Below, one piece after another: positions 1 to 4,968 of a stretch of 5,107 bases of DNA. The stretch lies in contig CASEAD010000134.1 in assembly GCA_949285775.1 (NCBI GenBank), forward strand, positions 1 to 5,107, in the 5' to 3' direction. This DNA comes from an uncultured bacterium. GTDB lineage: Bacteria; Bacillota_I; Bacilli_A; RF39; UBA660. The notes beneath the pieces are model-generated. The model worked only from the letters and a program-made list of their open reading frames with translations, did no database searches and had not been told where the DNA came from. Within the stretch, counting starts at the first letter, position 1. The number at the start of each line of letters is the position of its first letter. The position numbers were made by a program, and so were the translations under genes.

Positions 1-23
1 ATATATAAAATATTATAATTTAA

Positions 24-52
24 TTGTTTTCTATAATTGTTTTTGATATAAT
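24..52 (+). promoter_or_regulatory. Sigma-A-type promoter for the PBP gene (extended -10)
   Basis: A -35-like TTGTTT at 24-29 is separated by 17 bases from a perfect TATAAT at 47-52, preceded by TG at 44-45 (extended -10, TGATATAAT). Transcription would start near 59, leaving about 27 bases before the ATG at 86 and the whole SD (AGGAGG, 75-80) in the transcript. A second box pair (TTGATA 43-48, TATAAT 65-70, 16-base spacer) also fits, but its start point would fall inside the SD, so I prefer the first. The window begins at base 1, so any operator further upstream is not visible. Confidence 0.65.
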
Positions 53-85
53 AAAATTACTTCGTATAATAGTTAGGAGGAAAAA

Positions 86-2323
86 ATGAATAAAAATAAA
101 AAAATAAAATTAAAAGGCTCAAGTATTTTTTATAAACATAAACCATTAAATAAAAAACAAAAACCAACCAAAAAAGAAAAAGTAGTATCTATCACTAAAA
201 AAGGCCCAATAAATAAAACTACCAAAGCTAAAAAAAATATTAAAAAAACACCCATAAAACCTCTAAATACCCCAACTAAACAAAACTCTAGATACTTACC
301 AGATATAATTGAAAAAAGATATATTTTTCTAACTGTTATTATCATTATATTTTTTGCCACCATAATAGGTAGATTATTTCAAGTTCAAGTATTAGATAAC
401 GAAAAATATAACGAAGATTTAATTGCTTCTACAGAAATAGTAATAGAAAGTACTTCTGCTCCAAGAGGAAGAATATATGACAGAAATTATAAACTACTTG
501 TAGATAATGAAGCCGTAAAAACCATATATTACAAAAAGGAAAGTGGAATTACAACAACCAAAGAAATAGAATTAGCATATACTATAGCTGATATGATTGA
601 AGTTGATTACAGTAGACTATCAGAAAACATGCTAAAGACATTCTGGTACTATAATAACCTAGAAACTGCCGAAGCAAAAATAACTGACGAAGAATACCAA
701 AAATATCAAGAAAGAAAGTTAACTGACGATGATATTGTAGACTTAATATATGAAAGAATAACAGAAGAAGAGTTAAGTGCTTATGACGAAAGAGATAAAG
801 AGACCGCATATATATATTATCTAATGAATAAAGGATACTCTTATAGTGAAAAAATAATAAAAAATACTGATGTTACAGATGAAGAATACGCTCTTATAAG
901 TGAAAATATAGATAATCTATCAGGATTTAATACTAAGTTAGATTGGGAAAGAGTATACTTATATGGCGATGTATTTAGATCAATTCTAGGTAATGTATCA
1001 AGTTCATCACAAGGAATTCCAGAAGAACTATCTGATTATTATCTAGAAAATGGTTATAGCCTAGACGATAGAGTAGGAATAAGTTATTTAGAATATCAAT
1101 ATGAAAGCTATTTAAAAGGTACTAAAGCAACCTATAAAGTTACATCAGACAATAATTATGAATTAGTTAGTGAAGGAAAAAGAGGAAGCGATATCGTCCT
1201 TACTATCGATATTGACTTGCAACAATATTTAGAAGAGACCTTAGCAACCGAAGTATTAACAACCAAGTATGAAGCCAATACCACATATTACGATCATAGC
1301 TTTGCTATAGTATCCGACCCCCAAACAGGTGAAATTTTAGCAATGGCAGGAAAACAAGTAAAAGAAGATGAAAATGGAAATTATTATGTAACTGACTACA
1401 CCCCAGGAATAGTAACAATGTCAGTAACTTCAGGATCAATTGTTAAAGGAGCATCTATGCTAGTAGGATATAAATATGGTGCTATCGAAATAGGAGAGTA
1501 TCAAATGGATGAATGCATTAAAATCAAAGCAACACCAGAAAAATGTTCATGGGAAAACCTAGGATATATTAATGATATAAGTGCCTTAGCATATTCATCT
1601 AATGTATATCAATTTAAAATTGCCATTAAAGTTGGAAATGGTAATTATAGATATAATGAATCCCTAGTTTTAGATGAATCAGCTTTTCAAAAATACCGAG
1701 ATATGTACGCTTCATTTGGCTTAGGAGTCTTAACAGGAATAGATCTACCAGTAGAAAGTTTAGGATACTCAGGAACGTCCACCCTACCAGGACACTTATT
1801 AGATTTCTCTATTGGCCAATATGATACCTATACACCTATCCAAATATCACAATACATAAATACAATTGCCAATGGTGGCACCAGATATCAACCATATTTA
1901 TTAAAAGAAGTATATAAACCAAGCGAAGAAGAAGGAGAAACATTTGGTGAAAAAATATATACTGCCGAAAAAGTAGAACTAGGAACCGTTGATGTAGAAG
2001 AAAAATATATGAATAGAGTACAAGAAGGCTTTAGAGCAGTTGTATCCTTTGGCTTAGGAACAGCCTATATGGGAAATTATCAAAGTATTGGAGCCGGAAA
2101 AACAGGAACCAGTCAAAGTTTCATCGATACAGATGAAGACGGTGTTGTTGACACTGAAACAATAACTACAAGCTTCGTAGGGTATGCCCCTTATGATAAC
2201 CCAACAATGAGTATCGTTGTAGTAAGTCCTGACGTAGCAGTGGCAAACGCAGAAACAACTAGCTCTATAAACAGAAGATTATCATCACAAATTGTAAATA
2301 AATACTTTGAAATTAATAAATAA
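86..2323 (+). CDS. pbpA: Class B penicillin-binding protein, PBP2/PBP2b elongation type (peptidoglycan D,D-transpeptidase)
   Basis: This is a membrane-anchored transpeptidase that crosslinks peptidoglycan stem peptides outside the cell, probably for side-wall elongation. The 745 residues read in order: a Lys-rich cytoplasmic tail (1-77), one membrane segment (about 79-96), the PBP dimer/pedestal motif PRGRIYDRN (126-134), a head region with RITEEEL and the family stretch GIPEEL...DRVG.SYLE (about 310-350), then the transpeptidase domain. All three active-site motifs are intact: SIVK (nucleophile Ser451, Lys454), SSN (504-506) and KTG (672-674). The GSIVKGA setting resembles pneumococcal PBP2b and Bacillus PbpA/PbpH rather than septal PBP2x/FtsI, and there are no PASTA domains. 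The start is fixed by AGGAGG five bases upstream. Oddities are the long basic tail and an acidic DxDxDGxxD loop at 681-689. No terminator follows, so transcripts may continue into rpmG. Linkage of pbp2b-type genes with rpmG occurs in other Bacilli, from memory. The symbol is by family, not proven orthology. Confidence 0.93.
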   Translation: MNKNKKIKLKGSSIFYKHKPLNKKQKPTKKEKVVSITKKGPINKTTKAKKNIKKTPIKPLNTPTKQNSRYLPDIIEKRYIFLTVIIIIFFATIIGRLFQVQVLDNEKYNEDLIASTEIVIESTSAPRGRIYDRNYKLLVDNEAVKTIYYKKESGITTTKEIELAYTIADMIEVDYSRLSENMLKTFWYYNNLETAEAKITDEEYQKYQERKLTDDDIVDLIYERITEEELSAYDERDKETAYIYYLMNKGYSYSEKIIKNTDVTDEEYALISENIDNLSGFNTKLDWERVYLYGDVFRSILGNVSSSSQGIPEELSDYYLENGYSLDDRVGISYLEYQYESYLKGTKATYKVTSDNNYELVSEGKRGSDIVLTIDIDLQQYLEETLATEVLTTKYEANTTYYDHSFAIVSDPQTGEILAMAGKQVKEDENGNYYVTDYTPGIVTMSVTSGSIVKGASMLVGYKYGAIEIGEYQMDECIKIKATPEKCSWENLGYINDISALAYSSNVYQFKIAIKVGNGNYRYNESLVLDESAFQKYRDMYASFGLGVLTGIDLPVESLGYSGTSTLPGHLLDFSIGQYDTYTPIQISQYINTIANGGTRYQPYLLKEVYKPSEEEGETFGEKIYTAEKVELGTVDVEEKYMNRVQEGFRAVVSFGLGTAYMGNYQSIGAGKTGTSQSFIDTDEDGVVDTETITTSFVGYAPYDNPTMSIVVVSPDVAVANAETTSSINRRLSSQIVNKYFEINK

Positions 2324-2334
2324 TATGATATAAT
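2307..2334 (+). promoter_or_regulatory. Promoter for rpmG-efp, inside the end of the PBP gene
   Basis: TTGAAA (2307-2312) and TATAAT (2329-2334) are 16 bases apart, and TG at 2326-2327 gives an extended -10 identical (TGATATAAT) to the one before the PBP gene. The -35 box lies within the last PBP codons and the -10 box just after its stop. The expected start near 2341 leaves a leader of about 25 bases before rpmG. This lets the ribosomal-protein unit be expressed independently of the PBP gene. Confidence 0.7.
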
Positions 2335-2350
2335 ACATGCATACGTATTA
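2331..2350. repeat. Short inverted repeat over the rpmG -10 box and start site
   Basis: TAATAC (2331-2336) and GTATTA (2345-2350) are perfect inverted copies separated by 8 bases, overlapping the end of the -10 box and the predicted transcription start. The right half contains the 8-base palindrome ATACGTAT (2341-2348). It could be a small operator, but short palindromes arise easily in AT-rich DNA. It does not resemble the Zur box of Bacillus as I remember it. Confidence 0.35.
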
Positions 2351-2365
2351 AAAAGGAGGCAAATT

Positions 2366-2533
2366 ATGGCAAAGAAAAATGAAAATAGAGTCTTAGTAAG
2401 TTTAAAATGTAGTGAATGTAAAGAAATAAACTACAGAGTTGAAAAAAATACTAAAAATACTACAGAAAAACTAAATTTAAATAAATATTGTCCAAAATGT
2501 CGTAAGACAACAGAACATAAAGAAAGCAAATAA
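2366..2533 (+). CDS. rpmG: 50S ribosomal protein L33 (zinc-binding C+ form)
   Basis: A 55-residue basic protein of the large ribosomal subunit, located near the tRNA exit site. Two CxxC pairs, Cys15/Cys18 and Cys42/Cys45, form the zinc ribbon of the C+ paralogue class. The central NYR...KNTKNT and the C-terminal LNKYCPKCRK stretch are typical of L33. The length matches the family (about 49-55 residues). The ATG is preceded by AGGAGG (2354-2359) with a 6-base gap. The gene follows the PBP gene by 42 bases and precedes efp by 25 bases with no terminator between, so rpmG and efp are probably co-transcribed. Many Bacillota carry several rpmG copies, including zinc-free ones; this window shows only this zinc-binding copy. 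Confidence 0.95.
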   Translation: MAKKNENRVLVSLKCSECKEINYRVEKNTKNTTEKLNLNKYCPKCRKTTEHKESK

Positions 2534-2558
2534 ATTATAAATACATGGAGGTGTAACA

Positions 2559-3116
2559 ATGATAAATGTCAATGATTTCAAAAATGGAGTAACTATTGAA
2601 TATGAAGGAAATATATATCAAGTTTTAGAATTTCAACATGTAAAACCCGGTAAAGGCGCTGCTATCGTCAAAGCTAAACTAAGAAATTTAAGAACCGGTT
2701 CCATAGCAGAATATACATTCAATTCAGGTATAAAAATTCCTACTGCTCATGTTGAAAAACAAAAAATGCAATATTTATATTCTACCGGAGATATTTATAG
2801 TTTTATGAACATGGATACATATGAACAAATAGAACTAAATAAAAGCCAAATAGAAAATGAAGTAAAATACCTAAAAGAAGGCTTAGAAGTAATACTTATT
2901 TTCTATAAAAATGAAATGCTTGGAATAGAATTACCAGAAAAAGTAGATTACAAGATAACAAATACTGAACCTGCAATAAAAGGCAATACAGCAACTAATG
3001 CGACTAAAGATGCAATTATTGAAACTGGCTTATTAGTTAAAGTTCCATTATTTATCGATGAAGGAGAAGAAATAATTGTATCCACTAAAGACGGTAAATA
3101 TGTCTCAAGAAAGTAA
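2559..3116 (+). CDS. efp: Translation elongation factor P
   Basis: EF-P binds between the P and E sites of the ribosome and restores peptide-bond formation on ribosomes stalled at consecutive prolines. The 185 residues are full family length with the expected three beta-barrel domains: an N-terminal KOW-like domain (about 1-62), a central OB domain (about 65-127), and a C-terminal OB domain (about 130-185) carrying the signature ETGLLVKVPLFIDEGE. The loop reaching the peptidyl-transferase centre reads KPGKGAA (29-35), so the tip is Lys32. In Bacillus subtilis the equivalent Lys32 carries 5-aminopentanol; in E. coli the equivalent Lys34 is beta-lysylated. No modifying enzyme is encoded here, so the modification is unknown. 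The start has GGAGGT (2547-2552) with a 6-base gap. It shares a unit with rpmG and is followed directly by a candidate terminator. Confidence 0.97.
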   Translation: MINVNDFKNGVTIEYEGNIYQVLEFQHVKPGKGAAIVKAKLRNLRTGSIAEYTFNSGIKIPTAHVEKQKMQYLYSTGDIYSFMNMDTYEQIELNKSQIENEVKYLKEGLEVILIFYKNEMLGIELPEKVDYKITNTEPAIKGNTATNATKDAIIETGLLVKVPLFIDEGEEIIVSTKDGKYVSRK

Positions 3117-3137
3117 GGAAATATAAATTCCTTTTTT
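3115..3137 (+). terminator. Weak intrinsic terminator after efp
   Basis: AAGGAA (3115-3120) pairs with TTCCTT (3128-3133) around a 7-base loop and runs into a T tract at 3132-3137. The stem is only 6 bp with two G-C pairs and overlaps the efp stop codon, so it may be leaky. Its position between two units, with a new promoter just downstream, supports the call. Confidence 0.5.
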
Positions 3138-3146
3138 AGTTAAATC

Positions 3147-3175
3147 TTGATATTTAATTAAATATATTATATAAT
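3147..3175 (+). promoter_or_regulatory. Near-consensus promoter for yceD-rpmF
   Basis: TTGATA (3147-3152) is followed after exactly 17 bases by a perfect TATAAT (3170-3175). This is the closest to consensus in the window, 11 of 12 positions, though without the TG extension found in the others. The predicted start near 3182 leaves a leader of only about 13 bases before the ATG at 3195, shorter than the 25-27 bases of the other units. Confidence 0.75.
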
Positions 3176-3184
3176 TATATAGTT

Positions 3185-3190
3185 GGTGAT
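3185..3190 (+). promoter_or_regulatory. Unusual ribosome binding site (GGTGAT) that decides the yceD start
   Basis: There is no AGGAGG before yceD. GGTGAT matches the 3' part of the full anti-SD complement (AAAGGAGGTGATC) and ends four bases before the ATG at 3195. It overlaps the upstream in-frame TTG (3183) and GTG (3186), which therefore cannot be well served by it and are unlikely starts. Confidence 0.5.
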
Positions 3191-3194
3191 TATT

Positions 3195-3698
3195 ATGGAA
3201 ATTGATTTAACAAAACTACTAACTAAACAAACAGATGTTATAGAAATAAATATTGATGTAAATTTTAATGAAGACTATCTAAAAAAAAGTTCCATCAGAA
3301 AATTACAAAATGTTAAATTTATAGGTTCCATAACAGAACTATATGATGGTAAATTTCAGATAAGCGGAAACTTAACTGGCACGATGGTCTTACCCGATGA
3401 CATAACATTAGAGGACGTAAATTATGATTTTAAAATTGAAATCAACGAAAAATTCAGCGAATTTGATAATAATTTAGATAATAATCTAAAAATTATCAAA
3501 AATAATCTTGATATTAGTTCATTTTTATGGCAAAATATTCTAGTAGAAATTCCTTTAAAAGCTATAAATGAAAAAAATAAAAATATATCTTTAAAAGGGA
3601 ATGGATGGCGACTTATTACTGAAGAACAATTAAATAATAATAGTGATAACTCTCCATTTGCAGAATTAGCAAGTAAATTTAATTCAAGGAAGGAGTGA
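3195..3698 (+). CDS. yceD: YceD/DUF177 family protein (large-subunit rRNA accumulation factor family)
   Basis: A 167-residue protein of the DUF177 family (E. coli YceD, Bacillus YlbN), linked to accumulation of 23S rRNA; its biochemical role is not settled. Recognition rests on the order of conserved blocks: GSITELYDGKFQISGNLTG (44-62), VLPDDITLEDVNYDF (65-79), the hydrophobic LWQNILVEIPLK (111-122), and the ending GNGWRLITEE (135-144) plus SPFAELASKF (153-162). The position directly before rpmF is highly conserved in bacteria. The block that usually carries a Cys and Arg (LPCxRxL in Bacillus, from memory) reads LPDDITL here, and the protein has no cysteine at all. The middle (90-107) is Asn-rich and low in complexity. 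The start is taken at ATG 3195, not the in-frame TTG at 3183. Its last codons form the SD of rpmF, so the two are probably translationally coupled. Confidence 0.87.
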   Translation: MEIDLTKLLTKQTDVIEINIDVNFNEDYLKKSSIRKLQNVKFIGSITELYDGKFQISGNLTGTMVLPDDITLEDVNYDFKIEINEKFSEFDNNLDNNLKIIKNNLDISSFLWQNILVEIPLKAINEKNKNISLKGNGWRLITEEQLNNNSDNSPFAELASKFNSRKE

Positions 3699-3699
3699 T
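3690..3699 (+). promoter_or_regulatory. rpmF Shine-Dalgarno embedded in the yceD stop region
   Basis: AAGGAG (3690-3695) encodes the final Lys-Glu of YceD and runs into its TGA stop; the whole stretch AAGGAGTGAT is one base short of the full anti-SD complement. The rpmF ATG follows at 3703. Ribosomes ending yceD are therefore placed directly on the rpmF initiation site. Confidence 0.7.
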
Positions 3700-3702
3700 A
3701 AT

Positions 3703-3876
3703 ATGGCAGTTCCATTTAGAAAAGTAAGCAAAACTAGAAGAAATCAAAGAAGAGCTCACGACGCATTAAAAGCTAATAACCTAGTAAAATGTTCAAATTG
3801 TGGCGAAATGATTAGATCTCACAGAGCTTGTCCAAAATGTGGATACTATAAAGGAGAACAAAAAATAGAAAAATAA
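3703..3876 (+). CDS. rpmF: 50S ribosomal protein L32 (zinc-binding C+ form)
   Basis: A 57-residue basic protein of the large ribosomal subunit. It opens with the near-invariant MAVPFRKVSKTRRNQRRAH, and a zinc ribbon follows with Cys30/Cys33 and Cys43/Cys46 (KCSNCGE and RACPKCGYYKG). Length and motif spacing match bacterial L32. The ATG lies four bases after the yceD stop, with the SD inside the yceD end, so it is the second gene of a yceD-rpmF unit. A hairpin with a T tract follows within 15 bases of the stop, closing the unit. Some bacteria have zinc-free L32 paralogues; only the zinc form is present here. Confidence 0.97.
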   Translation: MAVPFRKVSKTRRNQRRAHDALKANNLVKCSNCGEMIRSHRACPKCGYYKGEQKIEK

Positions 3877-3878
3877 AT

Positions 3879-3918
3879 TAAATAAATGCTGATACTTTAA
3901 ATAGTATCTTTTTATTTA
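3879..3918 (+). terminator. Intrinsic terminator after rpmF
   Basis: GATACT (3891-3896) pairs with AGTATC (3903-3908) around a 6-base loop, followed by five T (3909-3913). An outer pairing of TAAATAAA (3879-3886) with TTTATTTA (3911-3918) extends the structure across an internal loop. The core hairpin plus T tract is a credible terminator for the yceD-rpmF unit. Confidence 0.7.
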
Positions 3919-3927
3919 CAATAAATT

Positions 3928-3965
3928 AAAAAACAACTGTAAATATAGAAAATAAGTTGTATTTT
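3928..3965. repeat. Inverted repeat overlapping the sepF -35 box
   Basis: ACAACT (3933-3938) and AGTTGT (3955-3960) are perfect inverted copies around a 16-base spacer, and pairing resumes outside one mismatch (AAAA 3928-3931 with TTTT 3962-3965). The right arm contains most of the -35 hexamer TTGTAT (3957-3962). It may be an operator or a second weak hairpin behind the rpmF terminator; chance is also possible in such AT-rich DNA. Confidence 0.35.
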
Positions 3966-3985
3966 AAAAAAAAATATGATAAAAT
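3957..3985 (+). promoter_or_regulatory. Promoter for sepF-divIVA (extended -10)
   Basis: TTGTAT (3957-3962) is followed after 17 bases by TAAAAT (3980-3985), with TG at 3977-3978 giving TGATAAAAT. The predicted start near 3992 leaves about 27 bases before the sepF ATG. The SD AGGAGG (4003-4008) lies 10 bases from the ATG, on the long side. Confidence 0.65.
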
Positions 3986-4018
3986 CAAATTATAACAAAG
4001 ATAGGAGGATGACCCATT

Positions 4019-4402
4019 ATGGCATTAAGTAAATTTAAAACGATGTTCGCAGATACCGAAGAAGATGAAGAAGAAGTAGAGGGCAGCAAAGAAGAAACTA
4101 CTAATAATAATGGAAAAATGATTTTATTAGAACCTCGTGCCTATTCAGAAAGCCAACAAATTGCTGATCATTTAAAGAAAAAAAATACGGTTGTTGTAAA
4201 TATGAAAAGAGTAACTCCAGATCAAGCAAAAAGAATCGTTGATTTCTTAAGTGGAACTGTGTATGCTTTAGGTGGAGATTTACAAAAAATAGGAGCCGGA
4301 ATATTTCTATGTACTCCTAAAAATGTTAATGTAGAAGGGGCTATAACGGATGACGACGATAAAAGTAAAAAAAACAAAAATGATGATTATTTAGAGTGGT
4401 AA
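4019..4402 (+). CDS. sepF: Cell division protein SepF (FtsZ-membrane anchor)
   Basis: SepF tethers FtsZ filaments to the cytoplasmic membrane and shapes the septum in Gram-positive bacteria. The 127 residues show the usual layout: a short amphipathic N-terminal helix that can bind membrane (MALSKFKTMF, 1-10), an acidic flexible linker (11-32), and the conserved SepF core (34-110) with LEPRAYSESQQIADHL, VVVNMKRVTPDQAKRIVDFLSG and YALGGDLQKIG..IFLCTP. A charged tail rich in Asp and Lys follows and ends in Trp, as Bacillus SepF does from memory. It is shorter than the Bacillus protein (about 150 residues), mostly in the linker. It starts its own transcription unit and is followed 19 bases later by divIVA, with no terminator between. 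In many Bacillota ylmG and ylmH lie between these two genes; they are absent here. Confidence 0.96.
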   Translation: MALSKFKTMFADTEEDEEEVEGSKEETTNNNGKMILLEPRAYSESQQIADHLKKKNTVVVNMKRVTPDQAKRIVDFLSGTVYALGGDLQKIGAGIFLCTPKNVNVEGAITDDDDKSKKNKNDDYLEW

Positions 4403-4421
4403 TTTGAAGGATGTGTGAACT

Positions 4422-4856
4422 ATGAAACGTTTTAGCATTGTAAATAAAGGCTATAATATTGAAGAAGTAAATAACTTCATTGACATTGTTATAAAAAAAC
4501 TAGAAAAGCTAAGTGCGGATAACAATAATTATCTACAACAACTAGAAACCTTAAAAAAACAAGCAACATATAATAACCCAAGTAATAATATTGATTCTAA
4601 AGTAAGCAAAGCCTTAATAGCAGCACAAGAAACAACGGATAAAATGAAAGAATTAGCCAAAGAAGAAGCTAATTTAATTATAAAAGAAGCAAAAGAAAAT
4701 GCTAATGCTATAGTTCATGAAGCACTAGTAAACGCCCAAAAAACTGAACAAGAATATGAATTATTAAAGAAAAATTATAATGTTTATAGAGCTAAAATAA
4801 AAGCCTTAATAGAGTCTCAACTAGAATTAATTGCAAATGATAATCCTGAAAAATAA
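4422..4856 (+). CDS. divIVA: DivIVA family protein (polar/septal coiled-coil scaffold), short N terminus
   Basis: DivIVA proteins assemble at curved membrane (septa and poles) and recruit division or growth factors. The 144 residues show the N-terminal signature F...NKGYNIEEVNNFID (4-21), a first coiled coil (about 20-47), an Asn-rich hinge (45-57), a long second coiled coil rich in Ala, Glu and Lys (about 58-112), and the C-terminal block VYRAKIKALIESQLELIAND (121-140) that matches the Bacillus protein. By my hand alignment the first nine or so Bacillus residues are missing, and the Phe17-Arg18 membrane-binding pair falls on Asn8-Lys9. An in-frame TGA at 4416-4418 rules out a longer upstream start. 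The SD is modest (AAGGA, 4407-4411, 10-base gap). It is second in the sepF unit, consistent with a division role. The broader DivIVA domain class also includes GpsB, but length and C-terminal block favour DivIVA. Confidence 0.88.
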   Translation: MKRFSIVNKGYNIEEVNNFIDIVIKKLEKLSADNNNYLQQLETLKKQATYNNPSNNIDSKVSKALIAAQETTDKMKELAKEEANLIIKEAKENANAIVHEALVNAQKTEQEYELLKKNYNVYRAKIKALIESQLELIANDNPEK

Positions 4857-4887
4857 AATATATCTTAAAATTAAGGTATATTTTTTT
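4857..4887 (+). terminator. Intrinsic terminator after divIVA
   Basis: A stem of about 10-11 bp (4857-4866 with 4873-4882, one G-T wobble at 4863/4876) closes a 6-base loop and leads into seven T (4881-4887). It starts immediately after the divIVA stop codon. It is AT-rich but long, and is the best terminator in the window. Confidence 0.75.
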
Positions 4888-4905
4888 AAATAATATTTTA
4901 CTATC

Positions 4906-4935
4906 TTGATTTTAGGTATTCAACTATGCTATAAT
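4906..4935 (+). promoter_or_regulatory. Promoter for the last, truncated gene (extended -10)
   Basis: TTGATT (4906-4911) and a perfect TATAAT (4930-4935) are 18 bases apart, with TG at 4927-4928 giving the extended -10 TGCTATAAT. The predicted start near 4942 leaves about 27 bases to the ATG at 4969. The -10 box sits in the centre of a strong dyad (4914-4956), so regulation by a DNA-binding protein is likely if the dyad is functional. Confidence 0.7.
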
Positions 4936-4956
4936 TTACTCATAGAATGAATACCT
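4914..4956. repeat. Imperfect 14-bp inverted repeat centred on the -10 box (putative operator)
   Basis: The outer arms AGGTATTCA (4914-4922) and TGAATACCT (4948-4956) are perfect 9-bp inverted copies. After a one-base versus two-base interruption, CTATG (4924-4928) and CATAG (4941-4945) add 5 more pairs. The 12-base centre (4929-4940) holds the TATAAT. Since the predicted transcript starts at about 4942, only the right arm would be transcribed from this promoter, which favours a DNA site over an RNA hairpin. No known operator was recognised. Confidence 0.6.
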
Positions 4957-4968
4957 TAGGAGGAGAGT

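Noticed and set aside
22..43. Direct repeat AATTGTTTT (22-30 and 35-43) as a regulator site
   Set aside because: Low-complexity AT-rich DNA gives such repeats readily. The first copy contains the -35-like box, but nothing else supports a site.
130..363. Open frame of 77 codons on the - strand
   Set aside because: It lies entirely inside the PBP gene, opposite its Lys-rich tail and membrane segment. Its hydrophobic look is the reverse complement of Lys/Ile-rich codons; no SD or family resemblance.
582..809. Open frame of 75 codons on the - strand
   Set aside because: It is a shadow within the PBP head region, with no SD, no promoter and no recognisable domain.
3183..3194. Earlier TTG (3183) or GTG (3186) start for yceD
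   Set aside because: The only SD-like sequence (GGTGAT, 3185-3190) overlaps these codons and fits the ATG at 3195, and the extra residues add nothing conserved.
3459..3516. Repetitive Asn/Leu codons in yceD as a tandem repeat
   Set aside because: The AATAAT runs reflect AT-biased Asn codons in a variable linker; the units are irregular and there is no array.
3422..3715. Open frame of 97 codons on the - strand
   Set aside because: It lies opposite yceD and the start of rpmF, both well supported. Phe/Leu/Ser-rich composition is typical of an antisense shadow of Asn/Lys/Glu codons.
4009..4032. ATG at 4009 as an alternative start near sepF
   Set aside because: It is out of frame with sepF, overlaps the end of the SD and reaches a stop after seven codons. 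The ATG at 4019 opens the SepF reading frame.
4914..4956. Invertible promoter (phase-variable switch)
   Set aside because: The arms are only 9 bp and enclose 25 bases, far shorter than known invertible promoters. The -35 box lies outside the arms, and no recombinase gene is nearby.
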